From assembly GCF_000512205.2 (NCBI RefSeq), contig NZ_CP006644.1, forward strand, positions 1,916,520 through 1,980,519: a stretch of DNA of 64,000 bases. The letters run 5' to 3'. Origin of the DNA: Sphingomonas sanxanigenens DSM 19645 = NX02. Its GTDB lineage: Bacteria > Pseudomonadota > Alphaproteobacteria > Sphingomonadales > Sphingomonadaceae. Below the pieces are notes generated by a model, which saw only the letters and a list, made by a program, of their open reading frames with translations, searched no databases and was not told the DNA's origin. Positions within the stretch are counted from its first letter, which is position 1. Each line of letters starts with the position of its first letter. The translations under genes and the position numbers were made by a program. Positions 40,181 through 48,810 of the stretch are shown one piece after another.

Positions 40181-40792
40181 GTGACATTCATTTCCAGGCG
40201 CCGCCTGCTTTTGGGTGGCGGTGCCGTCGCTCTGGGCATGTTACAACAGACGAACGGACGCGCCGCCCTGCCAGGACCAGTTCCTCCGCGCCCGGTTCTG
40301 CTTCAACGCGCATTGAGTGCGCTGGATCGCCACGGCGCGACGATAAAGCAACGCGACGTAATCGGTATCGTGGATTTCAGCCAGGCATCGCGCACTCCCC
40401 GGTTCCATATCGTCGATGTGATGAGCGGGCGGAGCCAAAGTCTGCTGGTCGCGCACGGGCGCGGGTCCGATCCGGATCATAGCGGTTGGGTCGAGCGCTT
40501 CTCCAATTCACCGGGGTCGGCGGCATCTTCAGCGGGTGCTTATCTGGTCGGCAGCGGTTATTCAGGCAAGCATGGTCGCTCGCAGCGCCTGATCGGTCTT
40601 GACCCCGAGAACAGCAATGCCGAAAAGCGCGCTATCGTGATCCATGCGGCGTCCTATGTATCGGACGACATCGTTCGGACGACCGGCAAGCTCGGGCGAA
40701 GCCAGGGATGTTTTGCCGTTGCCCAAACCGCCATAATGGAAGTTCTCGGCCAACTCGGCCCCGGCCGAATGATCTACGCAGCAAAAATCTGA
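40181..40792 (+). CDS. murein L,D-transpeptidase catalytic-domain protein (YkuD_2)
   Basis: A 203-residue periplasmic protein. A Tat-like signal (SRRRLLLGGGAVALGML) precedes the domain. Conserved segments are VAHGRGSDPDHSGWVERFSN, GKHGRSQRLIGLDPENSNA, IVIHAASYVS and the catalytic GKLGRSQGCFAV with its Cys. A different subfamily from the transpeptidase at 5518-6570. Monocistronic by spacing (82 bases after the flippase-like gene). Confidence 0.88.
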   Translation: MTFISRRRLLLGGGAVALGMLQQTNGRAALPGPVPPRPVLLQRALSALDRHGATIKQRDVIGIVDFSQASRTPRFHIVDVMSGRSQSLLVAHGRGSDPDHSGWVERFSNSPGSAASSAGAYLVGSGYSGKHGRSQRLIGLDPENSNAEKRAIVIHAASYVSDDIVRTTGKLGRSQGCFAVAQTAIMEVLGQLGPGRMIYAAKI

Positions 40793-41463
40793 CCATGCGG
40801 CTGTCGGTTTCGGATCATCGCCTTCCCTGTCTCCTCGGCCTATGAAACCACGCAATGGCTGCACGGGTGTTGAAGCCGAGAAGATGCTTGCCCAGTCCTG
40901 GCAAGGACCGCAACGTATCACAATGGCCGCATTCGAGCGGCTCGGGCCGAATTCTGGTCCCACAAGCTCGGTGTCCGACGTCGCGCGTGACGAGCCGCTG
41001 CCCAAGATTCTCGCTTCGGGCAGCACTTCGTGGCTCACTCAAGCTGGTGCCCGGCACCTCAGAGATCTTGGGAAACCGTTCCCCTAGCATCGTCAGATCG
41101 AACAACGGCCCTTCGGACACTGCGCAGTATCGTCGCCGCGATGGCTGATCTCGCCCGCCAGCAATCCGCGAAGTGTGTTCATTTTCCGGCGTCGGTCTCG
41201 CTCGCCAGCAGGGCCTCGAACCGCTCGATATCGGTCTGGGTAATGAATTCCTTCACGCGTGTCGCCCATCTGGAACGCCGCCCCGACCCGTCCGGGTCGT
41301 TTGACCTATGTTGCCATATGCCGAGTCGAGTGGCGCTTGCGTCATCATGGGGGCCTCCGACCGTCAAACGCTGGCGCTGCGCCCCTCCTGCGATTGTGAA
41401 GGCACAGACGCTTGCGACGGGTCGTCTTGGAAGCGCGGGACTCTCCTAACCAGAATTGGGCGT
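40793..41463. other. 670-base stretch with only broken small frames
   Basis: No intact gene is supported. A minus-strand frame near 41179-41250 ends EFITQTDIERFEALLASETD, resembling small sphingomonad stress proteins (I-RFEALL--ETD-xKR-LxxLL). The expected continuation KMNTLRGLLAGE appears in another frame just after its stop, so it is frameshifted. A 101-codon minus frame at 40815-41120 is not recognisable. Confidence 0.35.
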
Positions 41464-42189
41464 TCAATCCGTGCCCACACGGGCTGACCTGCCAGGACGC
41501 AGCCAGGCGAGCAGGAACGGCCTGAGGTTTGGTGAAGCACCGTTGGGCGTCTCGATATCAATGTTCAGACGCTTGAATTGCCAATAGATCATCACGCTCA
41601 TGACCGCGGCGTAAAAACACCAGACAGAAGCAAATGCGTATTCCTTGACGATCTCTGCGACCGTCAGCGCAATGACGTTCACCACGCCGTAGGCTTTGAC
41701 GACGCGATGGGTGGACAGCAGCAGAGCACCGCACGTCGCTATAATATACAGGCAGGACACCCAGAAATCGCCGGTCAGCGGGTTACGGTAGGCGATCGAG
41801 TTCTGCTCGATAAAGACCTGGTTCGGAAAGAATATCAACCCGTAGACGTCCCATGCACATACGAACGCGCCGACGGCGGTCAGGCTGAGAATGACCTTTC
41901 TGCGCCAGCCGGGCGGTTCCATCAGCGCGACAGCGGCCGGCATCAGCAGGGGTAGTATCCCCTGCGCATAGAGCATGAACAGGAATGCGACATGATCAAG
42001 CGCAAGCTGGCCGATATGCCCTTCAAGGCCGAGCCAGACGAACCCTTCGGAGAATTGGTGAACTGCGAACAGCATCGGCACGGAAGCGAACAGCAGGGCT
42101 CGCGGCTCGCGGACATGCCGCAATGTCGCCACGCCGATCGATCCAATCACGGCGCTAGCGATAAAGCTGGAGCTGGCTGAAAAGCACAT
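41464..42189 (-). CDS. DUF6629-like multi-helix membrane protein
   Basis: A 241-residue integral membrane protein with about seven hydrophobic segments. The N-terminus MCFSASSSFIASAVIG is the hallmark of a family that starts MCFSA-ASF; the first helices keep HQFSEGFVWLGLEG. Function unknown. Start ATG 42189 matches the family N-terminus; a longer frame from 42243 adds an unrelated leader. Confidence 0.75.
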   Translation of the reverse strand: MCFSASSSFIASAVIGSIGVATLRHVREPRALLFASVPMLFAVHQFSEGFVWLGLEGHIGQLALDHVAFLFMLYAQGILPLLMPAAVALMEPPGWRRKVILSLTAVGAFVCAWDVYGLIFFPNQVFIEQNSIAYRNPLTGDFWVSCLYIIATCGALLLSTHRVVKAYGVVNVIALTVAEIVKEYAFASVWCFYAAVMSVMIYWQFKRLNIDIETPNGASPNLRPFLLAWLRPGRSARVGTD

Positions 42190-42300
42190 GTGGTCATTCC
42201 CCGAAAAGGGGCACGAACCCCTGACAAGCGCTTCCTGAGTCATTCGCAGCGTGATGCGCGGCGATAGTTGGCGTCTTCGGTGCCGTGGTCCAGTTTCAAT

Positions 42301-42792
42301 TCAAGTGAAAGGCCGCAGGCCCATGGTCACAGCCATATATTTGGCCGGGTCCTTGTTGACGATCTCTGGCGCGCCCGCAGCAGCGATCCGCTCGCGACGA
42401 GATAATCTCATTCCATGCCGCCGAGATGGTCGAGACATGCTTGCTATCCCGCTCGGTGACGCCGGGCCACGCGGCCCGAACCGGAATTCCTTGGCCGTTT
42501 CCCGCTCGTAGACCGCCGTGCTTACGGGGGTGTTGCCTTGGATCGGGATGCTGGAGCGAACCATCTGATGCATATCGAGAAGGCTATCGAGCGTCGCACC
42601 GGTGGCGCCACCCACGAGATAGTGCGCGCGCGCCGGGCCGCCCAGCCGGGCGATGGCACGCGCCATATTGATGCCGCCATCCGGGTCATAATGTTCCTGG
42701 TGGGCCCGGATCTTGTGAGTGTGAAAGACGCGATCCGCCTCATAGGCCACATCTTTGGCCGGGTTTACCGTAAGGGTCGCAATTCTCTTCAT
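42301..42792 (-). pseudogene. truncated PfkB-family phosphofructokinase
   Basis: The first ~100 codons match the N-terminal third of minor 6-phosphofructokinases/1-phosphofructokinases (MKRIATLTVNPAKDVAYEAD, GGINMARAIARLGG, STAVYERETAKEFRFGP). Usually the motif reads NPALD and GGGGIN, so even this part has drifted. After FGPRGP the sequence no longer resembles a kinase and the frame ends at 163 codons against ~310 expected, without the catalytic GAGD region. The upstream sequence still carries a plausible copy of the shared element at 42816-42835. Confidence 0.75.
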
Positions 42793-42815
42793 GTCCGGGA
42801 GGTTATCATCGCGAG

Positions 42816-42835
42816 CCTTGGCGTCGGAATAAGTA
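42816..42835 (-). promoter_or_regulatory. weak copy of the shared element upstream of the PfkB remnant
   Basis: Minus strand TACTTATT, four bases, CGCCAAGG, ending about 23 bases before ATG 42792. CGC at the right spacing; the first half is partial. Confidence 0.25.
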
Positions 42836-42999
42836 TATGTCCCGAGATGCTCCCCAATTCGGCTCGCTTGACTACTATGGCCGCCGCGACGGCTCTATCA
42901 CCGCCATACCGCTGTGCAGCTATCGAGTTGGCTTCGGCGCGGACAGGGCTCCGTATTGTTCCCTATGTTGTCACGCCCCGGCTTTCGAGAGGAAAAGCT

Positions 43000-43155
43000 A
43001 TGAAGAAATTCCTGCTTCTCGCCTTTGCCTGCTTCCTGCCTGCGGCATCCGTCCCCAACCCGCCGCATTGGCACAAGGCGCAGGCCGAACGCCTCGTCGA
43101 ATGGCTCGACGCAGCTGCCGACGGCCCATCGGCCAAATCTACGCGGGCGGCCTAG
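43000..43155 (+). CDS. 51-residue exported peptide, unknown function
   Basis: ATG 43000 follows GAGAGGAAAAGC. The first 19 residues (MKKFLLLAFACFLPAASV) form a clean signal peptide. The short mature part (PHWHKAQAERLVEWLDAAAD) is helical. Another frame just after continues with GGLAFRSLLDDITKR, so the gene may once have been longer and is frameshifted near 43130. Confidence 0.45.
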   Translation: MKKFLLLAFACFLPAASVPNPPHWHKAQAERLVEWLDAAADGPSAKSTRAA

Positions 43156-43205
43156 CGTTCAGATCGCTCCTAGATGACATCACGAAACGGTGAGAGAAGG
43201 CAAGC

Positions 43206-43850
43206 ATGGCGGACGAAGTCGAACTGAAGCTCGAACTGACGCCGGACGCCGCCGATGCGTTCGAAGCTTCCGCTTTGCTGCCCGTCAATCCTGAAAAGAT
43301 CGAGCAGCGGTCGATCTATTTTGATACTCCGGATCATGCTCTGGCGAAGAAGGGGTTTTCGCTGCGCATCCGCCGTTCGGGGAGGAAGCGCACGCAGACC
43401 GTGAAGGCGGATGGTGCCAGTGCCGCGGGCCTGTTCGTGCGCTCCGAATGGGAACGTGCGGTCAAGGACGACAAGCCCAACCTCGATGATACCACGCCGG
43501 TCCTGGCCATGATTGGCGGCGCGGTCGATACCGTCGCTTCGGTCTTCGAGGTGCGGATCGCGCGGCGCACGTGGATCCTGAGGCAGGACGGCGCGGCGAT
43601 CGAAATGGTTCTGGACCGCGGCGAGGCGGCGGTGGGGGACCGAACATCGCCGATCAGCGAGATCGAGCTGGAGTTGAAGGCCGGCGATCCGGCCGCATTG
43701 TTCACGCTTGCCCGGCGCATCGATGCGGTCGCGCCCGTCCTGCTGAGTGTACAGACCAAGGCCGAGCGGGGCTACCGGCTCACCGGACCGGTCGCTACGA
43801 TGGTCAAGGCAGAGCCGATAGCGCTAACGAGTGACATGACGGCGGCCCAT
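43206..43850 (+). pseudogene. CYTH (inorganic triphosphatase) domain, CHAD half lost at an IS110 junction
   Basis: The reading frame begins MADEVELKLELTPDAADAFE, with the ExExK signature of CYTH enzymes, which hydrolyse triphosphate. It runs through FDTPDHALAKKGFSLRIRR, EIELELKAGD and KAERGYRLTGP. Full-length relatives continue into a CHAD domain; here host homology ends at SDMTA and the frame enters IS110 sequence, stopping at 43877. The CYTH domain itself looks complete and may still fold. ATG 43206 has GAGAAGG upstream. Confidence 0.8.
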
Positions 43851-44718
43851 AGCAGGCGACCTGCCGCCGGTTGCTGAAGCTGCGGAAGAACGCCTCGGCA
43901 TGCAGCACGCCGGCAAACTCGGGACCGATGCCGCGCAGCTGGAGCAGCCGGGCGCTCGCCGGCTCAGCTGCCTCGTCCGTCGCCGCCTCCAGCATCGCGT
44001 CGCGCCCGCGCTCCACCTCCTTGATCTGGCGCATGACCAGCTCCAGCCGGTCCAACTCGCGCTCGATCTCGCGCTTCACATGGCAAGGCAGCGGCCGACC
44101 GTCACCGGTGACTAGTTCCTCCAGCCGCGCGCGCCGGTTCGTGCGCAGTGGTTCGTAATCGCCGACCTCTCGCGCGAACAGCAGGCCCTTGATGCGGTTG
44201 ACGTGCCGGATGCGTTCGACGACCAGCGAGCGCCGCTCGCGGCAGACGCGCCGGCGGTCTTCGTCCTCTGCGCTCGGCACTGTCACCATGGCACAGACCC
44301 GCGGCTCGCCGCGCTTGTAGGCAAGCAGCGTGCGGACCAGCGCCTCGCCGTCGAGCTTGTCCGTCTTCGCGCGCTGGCTGCGCCACGAGGCCGCGATCGA
44401 GGCGGCATCGACGACATGGCTCTCGATGCCTTCGCGCACGAGGCAGCGGTGAATCCAGAAGCCGTCCAGCCCCGCCTCTTGGATGACGACCAGCGGATAC
44501 TGCTCGCCCGTCCGCTCCCGCGCCTTCGCCTGCAACTGCGCGAACCGCTCCAGCAGTGCCGGCACGTCGCTGGCCTTCCCCTGATGGCGTGAAATGCGCC
44601 CGCAGCCACCCGGCGCCAGCGACGTCACCAGCCAAGTGGAACGGCTCAACTCGAGCGACACGAAGATCGCGTTCAGCTGCGTGCTGACGGCGGCATGGGA
44701 CGGAATGGACGCGGGCAA
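43804..44718 (-). pseudogene. IS110 transposase lacking its C-terminus
   Basis: A 304-codon frame. The DEDD domain (FVSLELSRSTWLVTS, VVIQEAGLDGFWIHRCL, KTDKLDGEALVRTLLAY) is complete. The C-terminal Transposase_20 domain begins (LLQLRGIGPEFAGVLHAEAF, NRRQVACYG) but is cut exactly at the CYTH junction, so the final GISKxGN-type region and serine segment are missing. About 40-90 residues short of the family length. Not expected to transpose. Confidence 0.85.
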
Positions 44719-44760
44719 TCTCCTTCGACAAAGCGGGAAGGCCAGTCTGCCTTTTTGAAG
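43850..44760 (-). mobile_element. IS110-family element, truncated
   Basis: Holds one minus-strand transposase gene whose 3' part is missing. The left border is where the CYTH homology stops (~43850); the right border is not defined. IS110 elements lack clear inverted repeats, so ends cannot be set by eye. Confidence 0.7.
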
Positions 44761-44943
44761 TCACCTATCTTTCTCAAGCGACCGCAGCTTCTCTTGCTCA
44801 TCGTGAAGGAGTTTGCGGATTTCATTATGTCTGTCGCGATGGGCGGCATTGTGGAGAAGCGCCTGGAAGCGCAGGATATTCTCGTTGTGCGCCCAGGATC
44901 GCTTCTCGAAGTCGCTCCGACCGCTCCCGCCATCACACGCCAT
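44761..44943 (-). CDS. small helical hypothetical protein
   Basis: A 60-residue protein (ENILRFQALLHNAAHRDRHN, KLLHDEQEKLRSLEKDR) of the small charged helical type common in sphingomonad stress loci. ATG 44943 with GGGAG upstream. Function unknown. Confidence 0.5.
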   Translation of the reverse strand: MACDGGSGRSDFEKRSWAHNENILRFQALLHNAAHRDRHNEIRKLLHDEQEKLRSLEKDR

Positions 44944-45105
44944 TTGCAATGCTCCCGCTAGCGACCTGCCTACGGGCGAGCGGAGCGCCGCTGGCGGCGA
45001 TCCTATCGCCTCAGCGTGTCGGAGTGCACAGAGTGATGACCGTTCGCGCGCGTGTCTGTTCGATGTCGAACATAGCAGCAGCGGTTCTGAAACTTTCCCG
45101 AAAAG

Positions 45106-45831
45106 TCAGCCGCCCGGCTGCGTTTCCGGGCCAAACAACCGATTCATCTCTGTGGTGGTCTCGGCGTAACACTCGCACGACGTCTCCTCGAGACCCGGCC
45201 GGTCGACGATCGTAATGATCCCGCGCACATAATCGATGTATCCTGCCCGATGGAGCACCTTGGCGGTCAGCGAGACGCTGGAGCGGGTCGTTCCAAGCAT
45301 CGTCGCGAGGAACTCGTGGGTGAGGGGAAAGGTGTCGGCAAGGGCGCTGTCATGGCTCGTCAGCAACCAACGACAGCAGCGCTCCTCGAGCGTATGCAGT
45401 CGGTTACAGGCCGCAGTTTGTGCGAGCTGGCCAAAGGCGAAGCGCCAGTACCGCTCCAACATCCGCCTCAGATCGCGGTCTCGCTCGAGCTCGCGCGAAA
45501 GGAAAGTTCGGCTGATCTTGAGCGCGCTGCCCGGCACCTGCACCATCGTCTCGGTGATCGCCACATCGACGCCGAACAGTGCATTGGAATCGGTGATGCC
45601 CTCGACACCGATCGCGCCCACTTCGACGGAGCGGCCATCACGCATCACCTTGACCATCGAGACGATGCCGCGGTTTACGAAATAGAGATGTTGGATCAAC
45701 CCGTTAACATGATCGATGACCGCCCCCGACTCCGTCTGGATAAGCTCCATCTCGGGTGTCAGCCGTGCGAGCGTCGCCGGAGGCAGCGCGAGCAACAGGC
45801 GGTTGGTGATTGGTTCCCTTTCACTGACCAT
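45106..45831 (-). CDS. Crp/Fnr-family transcriptional regulator
   Basis: A 241-residue regulator. The N-terminal cyclic-nucleotide-like beta roll (~25-145) lacks the four-Cys cluster of Fnr near the N-terminus, so no [4Fe-4S] sensing is expected. The C-terminal winged helix (~150-220) contains LTHEFLATMLGTTRSSVSLTAKVL; the recognition helix TTRSSVS differs from the E-xx-SR of Fnr and FixK, so its target should not be TTGAT-N4-ATCAA. ATG 45831 (GGAG upstream) overlaps the end of the receiver gene by 11 bases. A candidate binder for the shared upstream element. Confidence 0.9.
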   Translation of the reverse strand: MVSEREPITNRLLLALPPATLARLTPEMELIQTESGAVIDHVNGLIQHLYFVNRGIVSMVKVMRDGRSVEVGAIGVEGITDSNALFGVDVAITETMVQVPGSALKISRTFLSRELERDRDLRRMLERYWRFAFGQLAQTAACNRLHTLEERCCRWLLTSHDSALADTFPLTHEFLATMLGTTRSSVSLTAKVLHRAGYIDYVRGIITIVDRPGLEETSCECYAETTTEMNRLFGPETQPGG

Positions 45832-46249
45832 CGTAATGCGCTCCGCCTGACCGACGGTGCGCATGCAAGAGACGGTCGATCGTGTCGCCGACGGCTCCTT
45901 CGCGAAACGGCGTCTCGATCACCGCTCCAAAGCCGAGTCTGGCAGCTCGCTCCTGAAGGTCCGGGGTGGAGTAGGCGGTAATCAATATGGCGGGTCCATT
46001 CCAATCCCGCGAACGCAGGCACGACAAAATCTCGAAGCCGTCGAGTTCGCGGAACCGATAGTCCGCCACCAGGCAGGCAGCGCTTGTGCAAAACGGATCG
46101 TCGAGCAGTGTCTTTCCGCTCGCGTGCGCCCTGACGTCGTAGCCCCGCGCCCGCAAGACCAGCTGAAGCGATCGCCTGACGGCAGGATCGTCTCCTGCAA
46201 GCAGGATCTTCGGCTGTCCTGAATCCGAAGCGATGTTCGGGTACCTCAT
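45821..46249 (-). CDS. stand-alone receiver-domain response regulator
   Basis: A 142-residue receiver domain with no output domain. Acidic pocket AGDDPAVRR, phosphoacceptor Asp in CLVADYRF and switch Thr in ILITAYS are present. The conserved Lys of the EKPF loop is replaced by Thr (VIETPF), which may alter phosphorylation. Overlap with the Crp/Fnr gene shows cotranscription. It may be a phosphate acceptor for the FixL-like kinase at the window start, or act through protein contact. A strong copy of the shared element lies 50-70 bases upstream. Confidence 0.88.
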   Translation of the reverse strand: MRYPNIASDSGQPKILLAGDDPAVRRSLQLVLRARGYDVRAHASGKTLLDDPFCTSAACLVADYRFRELDGFEILSCLRSRDWNGPAILITAYSTPDLQERAARLGFGAVIETPFREGAVGDTIDRLLHAHRRSGGAHYDGQ

Positions 46250-46299
46250 GTTGTTCCGTTCGGAGAGGAGATATTGCATCGTTTCCGATAGCGGGCGCT

Positions 46300-46319
46300 C
46301 CTATGCGATGCGTTACGTA
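46300..46319 (-). promoter_or_regulatory. shared upstream element, copy at the receiver-Crp operon
   Basis: Minus strand TACGTAAC, four bases, CGCATAGG, 70 bases before ATG 46249. It is closest to the deduced consensus and suggests autoregulation. Confidence 0.55.
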
Positions 46320-46339
46320 AAGCCCCGGATGAGGCGTCA

Positions 46340-46489
46340 TTACGCACGCCCCGGTTCAATGGACGGCGCAGGCCAGAAAATCCAGAAAATGGCGGCCATG
46401 ACGGCTATCCAGAACAGAACGATCGCAACGGCGGCTTTCCTGCTGATGGCAGTGACCCAGCGCTTCTGCCTGGGCGCGAAACTCCGCAA
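46340..46489 (-). CDS. 49-residue single-helix membrane peptide (tentative)
   Basis: A minus-strand frame from TTG 46489 gives RSFAPRQKRWVTAISRK, then a strong helix AAVAIVLFWIAVMAAIFWIF, then a short tail. The positive N-terminus before a hydrophobic span is typical of a real membrane peptide. No good ribosome site is visible, and the start follows a TGA directly. It lies ~90 bases upstream of the receiver gene. Confidence 0.35.
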   Translation of the reverse strand: MRSFAPRQKRWVTAISRKAAVAIVLFWIAVMAAIFWIFWPAPSIEPGRA

Positions 46490-46504
46490 TCAGTTTCGCC
46501 GGAG

Positions 46505-46991
46505 TTGATCGAGCAGGGCTTGCCCGATGCGCGTGCGAAGCTCCTGTACGACGCACTGAATCCCATCAGCGCAGATTTTGCCTTCTGGCTGGCGATCAGG
46601 GTCGCGCGGGCGTCCGTCGTGCGGTTCCTCGGCGTTCCGCCCGAGGTCGAGACCAATGCGCCGCGCGAAGAGCGCGCGTATCACCGCGATCATGCGCGGC
46701 ATACTTCCGTTGTCGAGACGCGCTGCCGGCCTCCAGAACGATGGCGAGAACAAGATCGTGCCGTGGCCGTTGGAGAAGATCGTGGTTCCTACGCTCATCA
46801 TCTCGGCGGCGGATGACCTCTCCAAGACCCTGCCGGGCGCCCGGTTCACGGCAGCGCATGTTCCTGGCGCTCGGTTGAAGGTCTTCGAGACGGGTGGACA
46901 CCTCATGGTGTCGCGCGGCGACGAGGTGCGCAGGACGATCGACGAATTCCTCCGCCGCCCGCCCGGTCCCGCCGATGGCCGGACCGCTTGA
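46505..46991 (+). pseudogene. C-terminal half of an alpha/beta hydrolase, frameshifted
   Basis: Two plus-strand frames make the back half of a hydrolase. The first (46505 onward) reads ARAKLLYDALNPISADFAFW through FLGVPPEV. The second carries VPTLIISAADDL with the catalytic acid and VFETGGHLMVSRGDEVR with the catalytic His. The shift lies near 46650-46700. The N-terminal half with the Ser nucleophile is absent. Similar in type to the N-terminal fragment at 11890-12290. Confidence 0.75.
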
Positions 46992-46998
46992 GGGCGCC

Positions 46999-47290
46999 AT
47001 GAACAGGCGGACCTTTCTTGTCGGAATCGGTGGTGCGGTCGTACTCGCCGGATCGGGCGCGGTTGCGTGGAGATCGTCGGTGGGATCGATGGCCGACTAT
47101 GAGGACTATGCGCGACACCTACGCGCCCCGCTGGCCGGGAAGTCGAGCCTCCGGGAAATCATCCGCTATGCGACACTCGCGGCCAACGGTCACAATACGT
47201 AGCCCTGGCGATTCCGGGTTAAGGACAACGCTATCGATCTCGTTCCGGACTATGGGCGACGCACTGGCGATGAATCGCTACCAAAGTCCC
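46999..47290 (+). pseudogene. truncated Acg-like nitroreductase paralogue with nonsense codon
   Basis: From ATG 46999 the frame gives a Tat-like start (NRRTFLVGIGGAVVLAGSG) and IIRYATLAANGHNT, then TAG where the intact paralogue at 21999-23108 has Gln (HNTQPWRF). The frame continues PWRFRVKDN and DLVPDYGRRTG before losing homology. Only the first quarter remains. Starts eight bases after the hydrolase remnant. Confidence 0.88.
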
Positions 47291-47344
47291 GAACGATGCA
47301 TTTTCTGTCGCGCGAAGACTTTGTCCGGCGCGGGCGCTCGCCGC

Positions 47345-48676
47345 CTAGCGCATCTCGAAAAGCTCCTGATTGAACTGCGATCCTGTCAGACCCCGCGACG
47401 TCATTGCGGCACACAGGCTCTTTCCAAAAGCAGCCGGACCGCAAAACCAGATGTCTGCCTCGATCCAGTCAGGCACCAGGTCGGCCAATCGATCCAATGT
47501 CAAAAAGCCGTCACGGGGCGTGACAAACAGGTGGAAGCGGACGCCCGCTTTCTCGGCGAGATCGCGAACTTGCCCGACAAAACCATCGTCGGGCGCCGCG
47601 GTCGAATAGAAAAGGTCGATACCGCCTCCCTGACCGGTCCCGGCAAGTGCCTGGAGGCGTGCGATGAAGGGGGTGATGCCAACGCCGCCCGCGATCCAGA
47701 TCTGTCGGGCGCGGTTGCCCTGGAAATCGAAGCACCCATAGGGGCCTTCGATCGTCACGGGCTGGCCTACATGGAGCAGGTCCGGGAGCTTGCGCGTATA
47801 GTCGCCTAGGCCCTTGATGCTGAAGGCCAGATGGCCGTCATTATGCCATGCCGAGGAGAGGGTGAAGGGATGGGCGCCTTCACGATCGTCGGTCTTGAGG
47901 AAGGCGAACTGCCCGGCTTGATGGCCCGGCCACGCCGTCCCGACATCGACTGCCACGTCGAGAACGGCATTGCCGGGATAGATCACGAGCCGCGTGATCA
48001 CCCCGGCCGCCCGGCGCGAATAGCCAATGCGCCGGAACAGGGCTGTTGTGGCGGCAACCGTGCCCGCCGCGAGCAGGACGATCATCAGCAGCCCCAGAGG
48101 CGCGGTCCAGTAGGTGCGGTCCATCAAGACCACGGCATGGAACACGAGCACGAGGAAGATCGGCGCAGTCAGGCGATGCGCCTTGAAGAACCAGTGATAC
48201 GGGAACTTCTTCCAGAGCGCGAGCAGGACGAGCACGATCAGGATGTAGAGCGCGATCTCGCCCAGCTCGGTGGCGGCGCCGCGCAAACCGTCCAGAAGAT
48301 TGGCGCCAGCGGCCGGGCCGCTTCCCCTTGGTCGGCTTGGACGAACCAGCCAGCCCTGACCCACCATCCAGCGTGGGATGATCTCGAGCAGCCAATGGGC
48401 CAGCGCGAGAAGCAGGCCAGCTACGCCAAACCATTTATGGAGACGGTAGAATTTGTCGAGGCCGCCAAGCGCGCCTTCGATCTGCACTGGCCGCGCCGCC
48501 AGCACCACGCCCGCCGCCATGAAGCCGATGGCGAGAATGCCGGTGAGGTAGATGAGTTCGTGGCGGACCGCCCAGAAACCGCCCGTCAAGGCCCCGGTGC
48601 GCAGGCTTAGCAGCTAGGCAACGACGAGAATCAGAGCGAGGGCAACAGGAAGAAGTTTCAGCCGGGTCAATCGCAT
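47345..48676 (-). pseudogene. ferric-reductase-like flavocytochrome, in-frame TAG at codon 21
   Basis: A 443-codon membrane oxidoreductase of the NOX/ferric-reductase type. From ATG 48676 (GGAG upstream) it begins MRLTRLKLLPVALALILVVA, hits TAG at 48616-48614, and continues LLSLRTGALTGGFWAVRHEL without a frameshift. Six-helix heme domain with His in HKWFGVAGLLLALAHW and HRLTAPIFLVLVFHAVVL; FAD site GAHPFTLSS; NAD site WIAGGVGITPF; C-terminal FCGPAAFG. TAG probably replaces TGG (Trp). A TTG restart at 48589 would give a protein lacking only the first helix. A copy of the shared element lies upstream. Confidence 0.85.
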
Positions 48677-48765
48677 CGCACACGTCACTCCAGAGCAGTA
48701 TCGCCTGCTTCTCCCGGCCCGGCGCATTGAGCCCTCACGATACATGCAGCGCCATGGGCCGTCAG

Positions 48766-48785
48766 GCAGTTCGTATTGCTACGTA
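48766..48785 (-). promoter_or_regulatory. shared upstream element, copy at the ferric-reductase-like gene
   Basis: Minus strand TACGTAGC, four bases, CGAACTGC, 109 bases before ATG 48676 and directed toward it. Confidence 0.5.
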
Positions 48786-48810
48786 AGTCGAGCTTCAGGG
48801 GCTCGGGTAA

